DNA of 64,000 nt from assembly GCA_016795325.1 (NCBI GenBank), contig JAEUHY010000015.1, forward strand, positions 558,001-622,000, given 5' to 3'. Positions 8,948 through 17,466 of the stretch are shown one piece after another. A program made the translations under genes and the position numbers. The first letter of the stretch is position 1. Each line of letters opens with the position of its first letter. Origin of the DNA: Planctomycetota bacterium. Its GTDB lineage: Bacteria > Planctomycetota > UBA1135 > GCA-002686595. The notes under the pieces are model-generated. The model did no database searches, was not told the origin of the DNA, and was given only the letters and a program-made list of their open reading frames with translations.

Positions 8948-10423
8948 GTGACCCGTCCCGTCCGCGTTCGCTTCGCCCCCAGCCCGACCGGCATGCTGCA
9001 CATCGGCGGCGCCCGCACCGCCCTGTTCAACTGGGCCTACGCGCGCCGCCACGGCGGCCAGTTCCTGCTGCGCATCGAAGACACCGACCCCGAGCGTTCG
9101 ACGCGCGAGTACGAGCGCGCGATCCTCGAAGGGTTGCGTTGGCTGGGCCTGAACTGGGACGAAGGTCCGGACGTCGGCGGTCCGCACGGCCCGTACCGCC
9201 AGTCCGAGCGTTTCGAGCGCTACCGCGCCGTCGCCCGGGAGCTCGTGGCGTCGGGCCGCGCCTACCTGTGCTTCTGCTCGACCGAGCGGCTCGACGAAGT
9301 GCGCAAGGGACAGGAGGAGCGCAAGGAGCGCATCGCCTACGACCGCCGTTGCATGGCGCTCGATCCGGCCGCCGCAGCCGCGCGCGTCGCGGCGGGCGAG
9401 AAGGCCGTCGTGCGCTTCAAGACGCCCGAGGGCCAGACGCGCTTCCTCGATCACATCCGCGGCGACGTGAGCTTCGAGAACGCCGAAGTCGACGACTGGG
9501 TCATGCTCCGCTCGGACGGCTCGCCGACCTACAACTTCTGCGTGGTGGTCGACGACGTCGACATGCGCATCACGCACGTCTTCCGCGGCGAGGAGCACCT
9601 CGTCAACACGCCCAAACAAGTGCTGCTGTACCGCGCGCTCGGCCTCGAGGCGCCGGAGTTCGGGCACTTGCCGCTGATGCTCGGAACCGACGGCAAGAAG
9701 CTCTCCAAGCGCACGGGTGACACCGCGCTGCAGGACTACCGCGACGCGGGTTATCCGCGCGACGCGGTGGTCAATTTCCTGTGCCTGCAGGGCTGGGCGC
9801 TCGACGGCGCGACCGAGGTGTTCGGCGTGAAGGAGCTGGTCGAGCGCTTCGACATCAAGGACGTGCAGAAGGCCGGCGCGATCTTCGACCTCGACAAGTT
9901 CCGCTGGATGGCCGGCGAGTACCTGCGCCGCATGACGCCCGAAGAGCTGGCCGACGCGTGCGCGCCGTTCGTCGTCGCGGCGAAGCTCACCAGCGCCGAG
10001 GATCTGGCCGCGCGGCGCGCGTGGTTCGTGGAGGTCGTCAAGAGCGAGCAGGCGCGCATCCACATCTACAGCGAGCTCGCGCCGCGCATCGCGTACCTGT
10101 TCCAGCCCGACGACGCCGTCGTGTGGACCGACGAGCCGCTGGCCGCCGTGCGCAAGCACGCGAACGCCGCGCAGACGCTCGTCGACTTCCGCGCCTGGCT
10201 CGCGCCGCGCATCGAACGCGGCGTCGACGCTGCGGAGTTGCGTGAGTCAGCGAAGAAGTGGGCGCAGGAAAAGGGCCTGAAACTGCCGGCCTTCTTCCAG
10301 CCCGTGCGCCTCGCGCTCAGCGGCGTCGTGCACGGCGCGGACCTGTTCGACGTGATGGTGCTGCTCGGGCCCGAGCGCGTGCTCGTGCGCCTGGAGCGCG
10401 CCGCCGCGCGCCTCGCGAGCTGA
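8948..10423 (+). CDS. gltX: Glutamyl-tRNA synthetase
   Basis: Class I aminoacyl-tRNA synthetase that charges tRNA-Glu (and often tRNA-Gln in bacteria lacking GlnRS). The 491-residue product has the adenylate-site motif PSPTGMLHIGG (residues 11-21), the KMSKS equivalent KKLSKR near 250 and the alpha-helical anticodon-binding C-terminus. Length is normal for the family. The GTG start at 8948 is fixed by AAGGAG eight bases upstream and by the conserved RVRFAPSPTG opening. It is the only intact copy in the window. Both its 5' leader and its 3' end recur as degraded repeats on either side (7022-7255 and 12864-13030), and an exported-protein gene lies between it and each remnant. Confidence 0.96.
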   Translation: MTRPVRVRFAPSPTGMLHIGGARTALFNWAYARRHGGQFLLRIEDTDPERSTREYERAILEGLRWLGLNWDEGPDVGGPHGPYRQSERFERYRAVARELVASGRAYLCFCSTERLDEVRKGQEERKERIAYDRRCMALDPAAAAARVAAGEKAVVRFKTPEGQTRFLDHIRGDVSFENAEVDDWVMLRSDGSPTYNFCVVVDDVDMRITHVFRGEEHLVNTPKQVLLYRALGLEAPEFGHLPLMLGTDGKKLSKRTGDTALQDYRDAGYPRDAVVNFLCLQGWALDGATEVFGVKELVERFDIKDVQKAGAIFDLDKFRWMAGEYLRRMTPEELADACAPFVVAAKLTSAEDLAARRAWFVEVVKSEQARIHIYSELAPRIAYLFQPDDAVVWTDEPLAAVRKHANAAQTLVDFRAWLAPRIERGVDAAELRESAKKWAQEKGLKLPAFFQPVRLALSGVVHGADLFDVMVLLGPERVLVRLERAAARLAS

Positions 10424-10567
10424 CGCGCAGCGAGTGCGGCCGCGCTCGCGGCGTGAGAACGCTCGGCCCTGGGCCGACGTCGGCGCCGGCGCACGCCCCA
10501 TCGCAAGCCCGAGCGAGCGGTGGGGGGGCCGGTCGAGTGGGCTCCCATGTCAGACTGACGGCCCGCC

Positions 10568-12790
10568 ATGAAGCTCGTTTTGCGCTCGCTCGTCGTTCTA
10601 GCACTCGCGGTTGTGGGCCTCCTGCTCTGGCTGCGGCCAGGAGACACAGATGCGACCGCCGCGACGTCGCACAACTCGCCGGCCGCGCTGGATTCGGAAC
10701 CAGCGCCGGCTGCAGCAACGACGCCGGTAGATGGGCCGCCAGCCGCCGACAACGCGAGTGCGCGCGTCGACGCGAGTTCGCGGAGCGAGACGCCGAGCGA
10801 ACGTGCTGCGCCGGAGGCCCGACGAACCGCGACGCTGCGCGTGCGCGCGCTCTCGAAGGATACCGGTGCGCCGCTCGTCGGTTGGGAAGTCGCGGCCTTC
10901 GTGTTGCCCAGGCGAGAGAGACCGTTGGTCGAAGTCGTCCGCGGCCGGCGTGCGGCGATTGGCGAAGGAGCGCTGACCGACGACGAGGGTCGCGCGGAAC
11001 TCGAAGTCGAGCCGGGGAAAGCCCATCAGGTCTCGAGCTACGGATCGCCAGGCGAGTTCCGCAAGGACGTGAGCGTCGAAGTGCCGGCGCTCGAGCCCGG
11101 CGCGGTCCTCGACGTCGAGCTTCGTGCGGCGAGCGAGCCCGACCGTGCGTTCTTCGGGCGCGTCGTCGACGCGCAAAGTCGAGCGCCGCTGGCCGGCGCG
11201 AGCGTTGTCCTAGAGCGCGAGCGCGGCGTGGATGAAGGTGCGCGTCAGCGCGTGAGCACGGACAGCGACGGAGTGTTCGAGTTCCGATTTCGCTCGTGGT
11301 CCGATCGCTTCGCACGGATCGACGCCGCGGGCCACGCGTGGACCGTCGTCGCGCTCGACACCACGCACCCCACGCGCGCGGAAGCGCTCGAGATCGCGCT
11401 CGACGCCGCAGCGACGCTCGAAGTGCTCGTGCTCGACGGAGCGCGCCCGGTCGCCGACGCGCACGTGACGCTTAGGACCGATAGCTATCGCATGAAATCC
11501 TCGAGCGGCGCGCAAACGTTCTACCTCGCTGACGATCCTCGCTGGAGCGCCACGAGCGCGGCGGATGGGATGGCGCGTGTCGAAGAACTCCCTCCCGAGG
11601 TTCCACTCGAGCTGAGCGTCCGCGTTGGCGAGCGCAGCACCACGCAGGCGGAGCCCATCTCGCTCGCGCCCGGCGAAGTGCGGCGCATCGAGGTGCGCCT
11701 CGGCGCCGGCGCCTGGATTCGCGGACGCGTGGAAACCTCCGCAGGCGCGCCGCTTGCAGACGCAGAGATTTGGCGCGTGGTCGCTGGAATGGAGCAACGC
11801 CACCTCTTCGAGAGCTACGAGACTGCTGTGGAGACGACGCGCTCCGACGCGGCCGGGCGCTTCGAGTTTCGCGACGTCGCTCGAGGCTTGTGGTGGGTCG
11901 GCGTGGCGCCGGCCAAATCCGGTCGCACCGTCGGTGCTTCGAGTGCGAGTGCAGAACTCGCACCGATCGCTGAGCTGGTGAAGATCCAACGCGACGGCGA
12001 GACGATCGAGGTCGTCGTCCGCGCGGACGCGGGCCTCTACCTGCGCGGAAGAGTGCTCGATCCCACGGGCGCGGCTACACGGGCCGCGGTCATGGCGCTC
12101 GCCGTCGAAGCGGACCTCGCCCTGTTCGAGGGCACGTCGAAGGACGGCGAGTTCTCGCTGGGCCCCTTGCCAGCGGGGGCCTATCGCCTGACCGCGATGG
12201 TCCGGGGCGCCCCGGACAGCGCGCAGACTCCAGATGGCGCGCCGTCCGAGGAACTTGTCGCCGAGGCCGGCGCGAGCGACCTCGTGCTGCGGCTGCGGCC
12301 TGGAGCGACGATCCCACTGCGCGTGTTCGGCCCCGACGGCCAACCGGTTGCGGCGTCGGTCGGAATTGGCCAACGAGGCGCGCTGTATGGCTTCCGGATG
12401 GGCGGCACAGTCGAAGGGCGCCACCAGTTCTCGGGGCTTGCCCCGGGCACGTACGCCGTGAGCGCATCGGGCGCGGACGGACTGTTCGCGATGCGCGCTG
12501 GCATCCGGGTGAGCGCCGGCGAGACGGCGCCGGAGGTTGAACTGCACCTCGAACGCGGCGCGACGTTGCGTGTCCGCTACGAGGGGCCGAGGAGCGCGCA
12601 GAGCTATGGCGTGTACGTCAATGGAGACCTCGTTGACATCGACGGTTTCGAGCGCGGCGCCGTGGGAACGCTGTCGGCGCCCGCTGGAAACGTTGAGGTG
12701 CGGAGCATGGCGCAAGAGAGCGAAACTCCCGAAGTGCTGCGCCTCACGCTGCAACCCGGCGAAGTGCGCGAGATCGTCGTGGGCAAGTGA
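10568..12790 (+). CDS. Membrane-anchored protein with repeated carboxypeptidase-regulatory-like (Ig-like) domains
   Basis: The 740-residue product begins with a signal anchor (LVVLALAVVGLLLWL, residues 8-22). A Pro/Ala-rich linker to about residue 85 follows, then a string of beta-sandwich modules. Several carry the regulatory-domain pattern in which an acceptor strand is followed by GxFxFxxL and LPAGxYRL (for example GEFSLGPLPAGAYRLTAM, GRHQFSGLAPGTYAVSA). At least five such modules can be read. Such repeats are common in planctomycete surface proteins and are thought to be adhesive or structural. It has no protease or binding motif. It lies between the intact gltX and the gltX 3' remnant, in the same orientation. 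Confidence 0.78.
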   Translation: MKLVLRSLVVLALAVVGLLLWLRPGDTDATAATSHNSPAALDSEPAPAAATTPVDGPPAADNASARVDASSRSETPSERAAPEARRTATLRVRALSKDTGAPLVGWEVAAFVLPRRERPLVEVVRGRRAAIGEGALTDDEGRAELEVEPGKAHQVSSYGSPGEFRKDVSVEVPALEPGAVLDVELRAASEPDRAFFGRVVDAQSRAPLAGASVVLERERGVDEGARQRVSTDSDGVFEFRFRSWSDRFARIDAAGHAWTVVALDTTHPTRAEALEIALDAAATLEVLVLDGARPVADAHVTLRTDSYRMKSSSGAQTFYLADDPRWSATSAADGMARVEELPPEVPLELSVRVGERSTTQAEPISLAPGEVRRIEVRLGAGAWIRGRVETSAGAPLADAEIWRVVAGMEQRHLFESYETAVETTRSDAAGRFEFRDVARGLWWVGVAPAKSGRTVGASSASAELAPIAELVKIQRDGETIEVVVRADAGLYLRGRVLDPTGAATRAAVMALAVEADLALFEGTSKDGEFSLGPLPAGAYRLTAMVRGAPDSAQTPDGAPSEELVAEAGASDLVLRLRPGATIPLRVFGPDGQPVAASVGIGQRGALYGFRMGGTVEGRHQFSGLAPGTYAVSASGADGLFAMRAGIRVSAGETAPEVELHLERGATLRVRYEGPRSAQSYGVYVNGDLVDIDGFERGAVGTLSAPAGNVEVRSMAQESETPEVLRLTLQPGEVREIVVGK

Positions 12791-12863
12791 GGCTCGCTCC
12801 CTCGCGAGAGGCGTAGCGACTGGAACGACTGGGCGGCCGTCGGAGTCACTGCTCGAGCGCTCC

Positions 12864-13030
12864 GCGGCGGAGTCGCGCGAGTCAGCGAACAAGTGGGCGC
12901 AGGAAAAGGGCCTCGAACTGCCGGCCTTCTTCCAACGCGTGCGCCTGACGCTCCGCGGCGTCGTGCACGGCGCGGACCTGTGCGACGTGATGGCGTTGCT
13001 CGCGCGGCTCGCGAGCTGACGCGCAGCTCG
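12864..13030 (+). pseudogene. Decayed 3' copy of gltX
   Basis: The 3' end of gltX (10228-10434) recurs here. The frame reads ESANKWAQEKGLELPAFFQ and VVHGADLCDVMALL before the same C-terminal LARLAS and TGA stop at 13017-13019. The non-coding bases just after the stop (TGACGCGCAGC) also match those after the real gltX. An in-frame stretch present in gltX (GPERVLVRLERAA) has been lost. No start codon or N-terminal part is present, so this is a 3' fragment only. It lies 75 bases after the exported Ig-like protein gene. Confidence 0.88.
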
Positions 13031-13069
13031 CGCTCGCGTGTCCGAGAGGCGTCGCGCATCAACGAGTGT

Positions 13070-14746
13070 TCACGGCGTGAACGTGATGCTGAGTGCGTTG
13101 GTGAAGTTGAAGCCAGCGCTGCAATCGTTCGCCGTGAAGAAGAACTCGCGGTACCAGACCTGGAAATGCACGCTCTGGCCGGCTGAGAGTGTGCTCCACA
13201 GCGGCGTGTAGGAGGCGTGGATGCGATTCCAAGACGTGCGCATCCTTGCGATGCGCGCGAACGGCGGCGCGAGCGCGAGTAGGCCGTTGCCGCTGAGCGT
13301 CGGCAGCGCCTGCGTCGACGGGCTGGCCAGCAGAAAACCCTCCGCCAGCAGGCCCGCGTCCGTCGCGACGTTCGTGGCGTAGAGCTGCAGGTCGCGCGCC
13401 GCCAGCGACGCGCTTCCGAAGGCGTCCAGGCGCGCGCTGAGCTTGAGTTGCGGACCGCCGAACGGGCCGGCGAGCGGCGCGCTGTCGCAGCCGCCTTGGG
13501 TCGCGATGCCTTGGCCGCACGGACACGCGCTCGACCCGAACGCGAAGCGGTTGCCCACGCGCAAGTCGAGCGGCGCCGTGGCGAGCAGCACCTTGCCGCG
13601 ACCTTCGGATGCCTGGGAGAGACCGATCAGCAGATCCTCGCGGCCGTCGCCGTTCACATCGCCGGCGTTGATCGCGCTGCTGTAGCCGACGTGGTAGTCC
13701 GCCACGACCGCGGCGGCGACGAGCGAATACAGTTTCAGCGTCTCGTCGGCATAGATCGCGACGTCCTGCGCGCCGTCGCCGTCGACATCCGCCGTCGGCG
13801 TGACGAACGTGCCGTCGAGGAACTGCCGCTGGAACCGCTCGCCGGGCAGCGAGTGCAGCAGCAGGCCCGTGGCTCCGGAGAGGATCGCGAGCGTTCCGCT
13901 CGTCGTCGCAAAGCCCAACTCGCGCACGCCGTCGCCGTCGAGGTCGGCGATCAGCGCCGCGTCATTCGGCAGAGCCGAATACGTCGCGAGCACCGCGCCG
14001 CTGGCGCCGGAGATGAGCGTCCGCGGCGCGCTGCTCGGGCAGACCCCGCCGCCTTCCCAGCAGGGATCGATCAGGTAGTCGGGAACTTGATCGCCGTCCA
14101 CATCGCCGCGAAGGGCCAGCAGGCGGAGGCGATCATCGTGCCGTCGTAGCAACGAGCCGTCGCGACCGGAGATCACGAGCACACTGTCGCGGCTCGACAC
14201 GCCTTGGACCTGGCTCACGAAGGACTCGATGCAGTGCACATCGGCGAATCCGTCGCCATTGACGTCGCCGATGACTCCGACCGCGGTTCCGCGGTAGGTC
14301 TGTCCATTGGGCTGTTGCGACGCCGTCCAGTCCCACGTCGCAAGCAGCTGATCGTTGGCGCTCGAGATCACCAGGTACTGATCCAGCACGGGAGCATCGG
14401 GGTCGCCGCGCACCAGGTACTCGGTCCATCCGTCGCCGTTCAGATCGCCGAGCACGAAGCGGGAGATGGCGCCTTGGATTTCGCGCAGCACCGCGCCGTC
14501 GCTGCCGCGCAGCAGCCGCGCGCCGCGCGCATGGCTGACCCAATTCTCGCGTACGCCATCGCCGTCGACATCGCTCGCCGGCGCGAGCGTGCCGCCGACG
14601 CTCTCGCCGCTGCTCCACCACGGCAGCGCTGGGGCAGCGTGCGTTCCGCGCACGACGTAGAGCGGGTTCTGCGCGGCGGCGCAGACGCTGTGGGTTGTCA
14701 CCACGCACAGTGTGGTGAGAGTGGCGAGAGCGAGAGATTGGATCAC
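13070..14746 (-). CDS. Secreted FG-GAP/VCBS-repeat beta-propeller protein, paralogue A
   Basis: The 558-residue product has a signal peptide (IQSLALATLTTLCVV, cleavage near CAAA-Q). Seven calcium-binding repeat cores follow, such as DVDGDGVREN, DLNGDGWTEY, DVNGDGFADV and DVNGDGREDL, spaced about 55-65 residues apart, as expected for a seven-bladed FG-GAP propeller. The C-terminal 200 residues are a beta-rich module that begins with an ACPCGQG cysteine cluster. The GTG at 14746 is chosen as start because AAAGGA lies eight bases upstream and the signal peptide begins there. Role unknown; extracellular binding is likely for the family. It is a tandem paralogue of the next gene upstream. Confidence 0.82.
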   Translation of the reverse strand: MIQSLALATLTTLCVVTTHSVCAAAQNPLYVVRGTHAAPALPWWSSGESVGGTLAPASDVDGDGVRENWVSHARGARLLRGSDGAVLREIQGAISRFVLGDLNGDGWTEYLVRGDPDAPVLDQYLVISSANDQLLATWDWTASQQPNGQTYRGTAVGVIGDVNGDGFADVHCIESFVSQVQGVSSRDSVLVISGRDGSLLRRHDDRLRLLALRGDVDGDQVPDYLIDPCWEGGGVCPSSAPRTLISGASGAVLATYSALPNDAALIADLDGDGVRELGFATTSGTLAILSGATGLLLHSLPGERFQRQFLDGTFVTPTADVDGDGAQDVAIYADETLKLYSLVAAAVVADYHVGYSSAINAGDVNGDGREDLLIGLSQASEGRGKVLLATAPLDLRVGNRFAFGSSACPCGQGIATQGGCDSAPLAGPFGGPQLKLSARLDAFGSASLAARDLQLYATNVATDAGLLAEGFLLASPSTQALPTLSGNGLLALAPPFARIARMRTSWNRIHASYTPLWSTLSAGQSVHFQVWYREFFFTANDCSAGFNFTNALSITFTP

Positions 14747-14843
14747 TGCGAGCGTCCTTTGAAGCGAGTTGCTGTCCTTTGGCGCCGTGCGGTCCAACGT
14801 GATGGATTGGAATCGGTGGGGCGCGGCGCCGAGGGCTTGTTGT

Positions 14844-16430
14844 TCACGGAGCGAAGGTGATCGCGACCGCGTTCGAGAGGTTGTGGGGGCGCTGGCAAGC
14901 GTTCGGCGACGTCGCGAGTTCGCGGCTCCAGACTTGGAAGTAGCCGACTTGTCCCGCGTTGAAGGAACTCCAGGCGCCGAGCGCGGGCGCATCGATCGAG
15001 CGGAATGGCCCGCTCGAGATGCGCGCGATGCGCGCGCGCGGCGGCGCGAGCGCGAGCAGTCCGGCGCCGCTCGCGAGCGGAGTGGCGAGCGCGTTGGGGC
15101 TGTAGAGCAGGAAACCCGTTGCGAGCAGGCCCGTGTCGAAGCTGTAGCCGCTGGCGTGGAACCGCAGATCGCGCGCTGCGAGGGATGCAGAACCCCACGC
15201 CGTCAGGGCCGCGCCGCTCGCAACTTCGCCCGCGCATCCCGCCTCGGGATTCGTCCCGGGCCCGCAGGGGCAGGCGTTTGAGCCGAACGCGAAGCCGACG
15301 CCGACGCGGGCGTCGAAGTCCGCCGTGGCGAGCAGCACACGACCGCGAGCTTGTGCGGAGTACGGCGAGCCGAACAGCAGATCGTCGCGGCCGTCGCCAT
15401 TGACATCGCCCGCGTTGAGCACCGAAAAGCCGAGCACGTCGTAGCGCGCGACCACGGCGCCGCTGGCGAGCGAACGCAGCGTCGTGGTGTTGGTCAACGG
15501 CTCGAACACGCCGATCTCGCGCACGCCGTCGCCGTTCACATCGGCGCTGAGCGCCTCCGGGTTGCCGTAGTAGCCCTCGTTGGCCGGTCGGCCCTGAACG
15601 ACGTGCAGCAGCGCGCCGCTCGTTCCCGAGTAGATGCGGAACGCGGGGCCCAGCGCCACGCGCACGAGCTCCGGCACGCCGTCGCCGTCGAGGTCGCCGA
15701 GGAGCTGCGGCGTGACGGCGGCCGGAGTCGCCGCATGGACGTGCAGCACCGCTCCGCTGGCGCCGGACATCACCCGGGGTGGCTCACCGAGCGACGAAAC
15801 CGACTGATCTAGGAAGTAGTCCGCGCGGCCGTCGCCGTCGACGTCGCCCATCGGCAGCGCCGCGATCGGGCCGTTGTGGCGGCGCAGCTCGCTTCCGTCT
15901 ACGCCCGAGAGCACCAGAACGGCGGGCGGGGTCCACCCGCCGAGGAAGCCATCCCACTCCAGCGCGAGCACGTCGCCCACGCCATCGCCGTTGACGTCAC
16001 CCAAGCGGATCGGCCAGAGCCTCTGGCGCGCGCCCGGCGCGGAACCCAGCGGGTTCCAGCTCCAATTCGCCAGTACAGCTCCGCTGAAGCCCGAGATCAC
16101 ATCGATGGACTCGGCGAGCGCCAAGTTGGTCTCCGACTCGGGCCCCGCCGCGGCGAGTTCGCTCCAGCCGTCGCCGTCGAGGTCGCCGAGCGCAATCTGC
16201 GCGCGCTGGTGTTCGCGGAGCACGGCGCCGTCGTTGCCGCGCAGCAGCAACGCTCCGCGCGCGCGGAAGGCCAAGTTCTCGCGGATTCCGTCGCCGTCGA
16301 CATCCGCGTGCGGGGCGAGGCTCGTGCCGCGGTACTCGCCCGGCTGCGCACCGGCGCTGACGTAGAGCGGGTTCTGGGCCCAGGCGGAGGTTGCGAGCAG
16401 CAGCGGCAGTGGACGGAGCAGCGAGAGCAT
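14844..16430 (-). CDS. Secreted FG-GAP/VCBS-repeat beta-propeller protein, paralogue B
   Basis: The 528-residue product has the same layout as its downstream neighbour: signal peptide (LLRPLPLLLATSAWA-Q), mature start QNPLYV, seven DxDGDG or DxNGDG repeat cores and a C-terminal module with CPCGPG and ASLAARDLRF. It ends with NAVAITFAP, where paralogue A ends NALSITFTP. Both genes are on the minus strand, 97 bases apart, so they arose by tandem duplication and may be co-transcribed. Divergence is substantial, so the duplication is old. The 223-base gap on its 5' side separates it from the divergent zinc-finger/FecR gene and should hold both promoters, although I see no clear -10/-35 pair. Confidence 0.82.
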   Translation of the reverse strand: MLSLLRPLPLLLATSAWAQNPLYVSAGAQPGEYRGTSLAPHADVDGDGIRENLAFRARGALLLRGNDGAVLREHQRAQIALGDLDGDGWSELAAAGPESETNLALAESIDVISGFSGAVLANWSWNPLGSAPGARQRLWPIRLGDVNGDGVGDVLALEWDGFLGGWTPPAVLVLSGVDGSELRRHNGPIAALPMGDVDGDGRADYFLDQSVSSLGEPPRVMSGASGAVLHVHAATPAAVTPQLLGDLDGDGVPELVRVALGPAFRIYSGTSGALLHVVQGRPANEGYYGNPEALSADVNGDGVREIGVFEPLTNTTTLRSLASGAVVARYDVLGFSVLNAGDVNGDGRDDLLFGSPYSAQARGRVLLATADFDARVGVGFAFGSNACPCGPGTNPEAGCAGEVASGAALTAWGSASLAARDLRFHASGYSFDTGLLATGFLLYSPNALATPLASGAGLLALAPPRARIARISSGPFRSIDAPALGAWSSFNAGQVGYFQVWSRELATSPNACQRPHNLSNAVAITFAP

Positions 16431-16653
16431 TTTGGGGCCTCGAAGTGCGAGGGTCGGAGGCGGGCGCGAGCCCTGCGCGCCCGAGAGTGGTGCAGGGCCG
16501 AACGCCGTCCGCTGCGTCCGACACCGCCGTGCGAATGCAGGGACTAGCGCAGCACGCGCCGCCGGTCACCGCCGCGCTTCCCGCGGCAGGTTCGTCGCGC
16601 GCGCGGCCCTCAAGCAACGCACCCGATGGGTCGACGAAGAGCGGCGAACCGCC

Positions 16654-17430
16654 ATGTTCTTCCTGCGCTCCAAGCTCGTTCCGACCTCTGCGCTCGACTG
16701 CGCCGCAGCACTCAGCGCGCTGCCCAAGCTGTTCAGCGGCGAGCTCGAACTCGCCCAGCAACGCAGCCTGCGCGCGCACCTCAACACGTGCGCGACCTGC
16801 AAGGCGGAGTACGTCAGTCAGTCGCACACCGCCGGCGCCATCGGGCGCGACGGCCGCGTCGGTCGCGCGGAGGCCGAGCGTGTTGCGCGCCGCCGCCGCC
16901 TGGCCGCGCTCGCGCGCGCCGGACACGAACCGCGGCCGCGCCTCTGGGTGCGAACGCTCGTCGTTCCGGCCTTCCTGATCGTGTTGCTCGCGCGGCAGCA
17001 GCCGCAAGAGGTGGCCGCGCAAGTCGAGGCGCAACTGGGCAGCTACCGCCTCGGCGAACGCACGCTCGCGGCCCAGCACAAGCCTCAGCGCGTGCAACGC
17101 GGCGATCAATTGCACACGGACGAGTCCGGGCTCCTGCGCGTGTTCGACGAACACTCCGAGCTGCGCCTCGCCGGCGCCGGCAGTCTGGTGGTCGAGTCGC
17201 CTGCGCAGCACCGCTACCTGCTCGGCGTCGGCCGCTTCGAAGCGCGCGGCGCGCATGTTTTCACCACACGCTGGGGCGTGTTCGAACTCGGACACGGTGA
17301 ACTCGAAGTCGAGCTCGGCGCGAGCGGCGGCCGTGTGTTGCTGCGTTCGGGCGCCGCGGAGTTCGTTCGCGCGAGCGGCGCCTGCCTGCTCGCGCCCGGC
17401 GAACCGCTGGAGCTCGGCGCTGGCCTATAG
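16654..17430 (+). CDS. Membrane protein with N-terminal anti-sigma zinc finger and FecR-like domain
   Basis: The 258-residue product has a zinc-finger (ZAS/zf-HC2) signature, H42-x3-C46-x2-C49 (HLNTCATC). One membrane segment lies at about 98-114 (LVVPAFLIVLLA). The periplasmic part resembles FecR domains: QVQRGDQLHTDESGLLRVFDE, then a beta-rich end with SGAAEFV. In related proteins the finger holds an ECF sigma factor at the membrane and the FecR part senses a surface signal. No sigma factor gene is adjacent, so the partner must lie elsewhere if this is a true anti-sigma factor. ATG 16654 is chosen because the frame upstream is Arg-rich and non-conserved. Function is inferred from domains only. 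Confidence 0.65.
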   Translation: MFFLRSKLVPTSALDCAAALSALPKLFSGELELAQQRSLRAHLNTCATCKAEYVSQSHTAGAIGRDGRVGRAEAERVARRRRLAALARAGHEPRPRLWVRTLVVPAFLIVLLARQQPQEVAAQVEAQLGSYRLGERTLAAQHKPQRVQRGDQLHTDESGLLRVFDEHSELRLAGAGSLVVESPAQHRYLLGVGRFEARGAHVFTTRWGVFELGHGELEVELGASGGRVLLRSGAAEFVRASGACLLAPGEPLELGAGL

Positions 17431-17466
17431 TCCTCGCGCGCCGCGCCTGAGCGCGCGGACCGCGCC

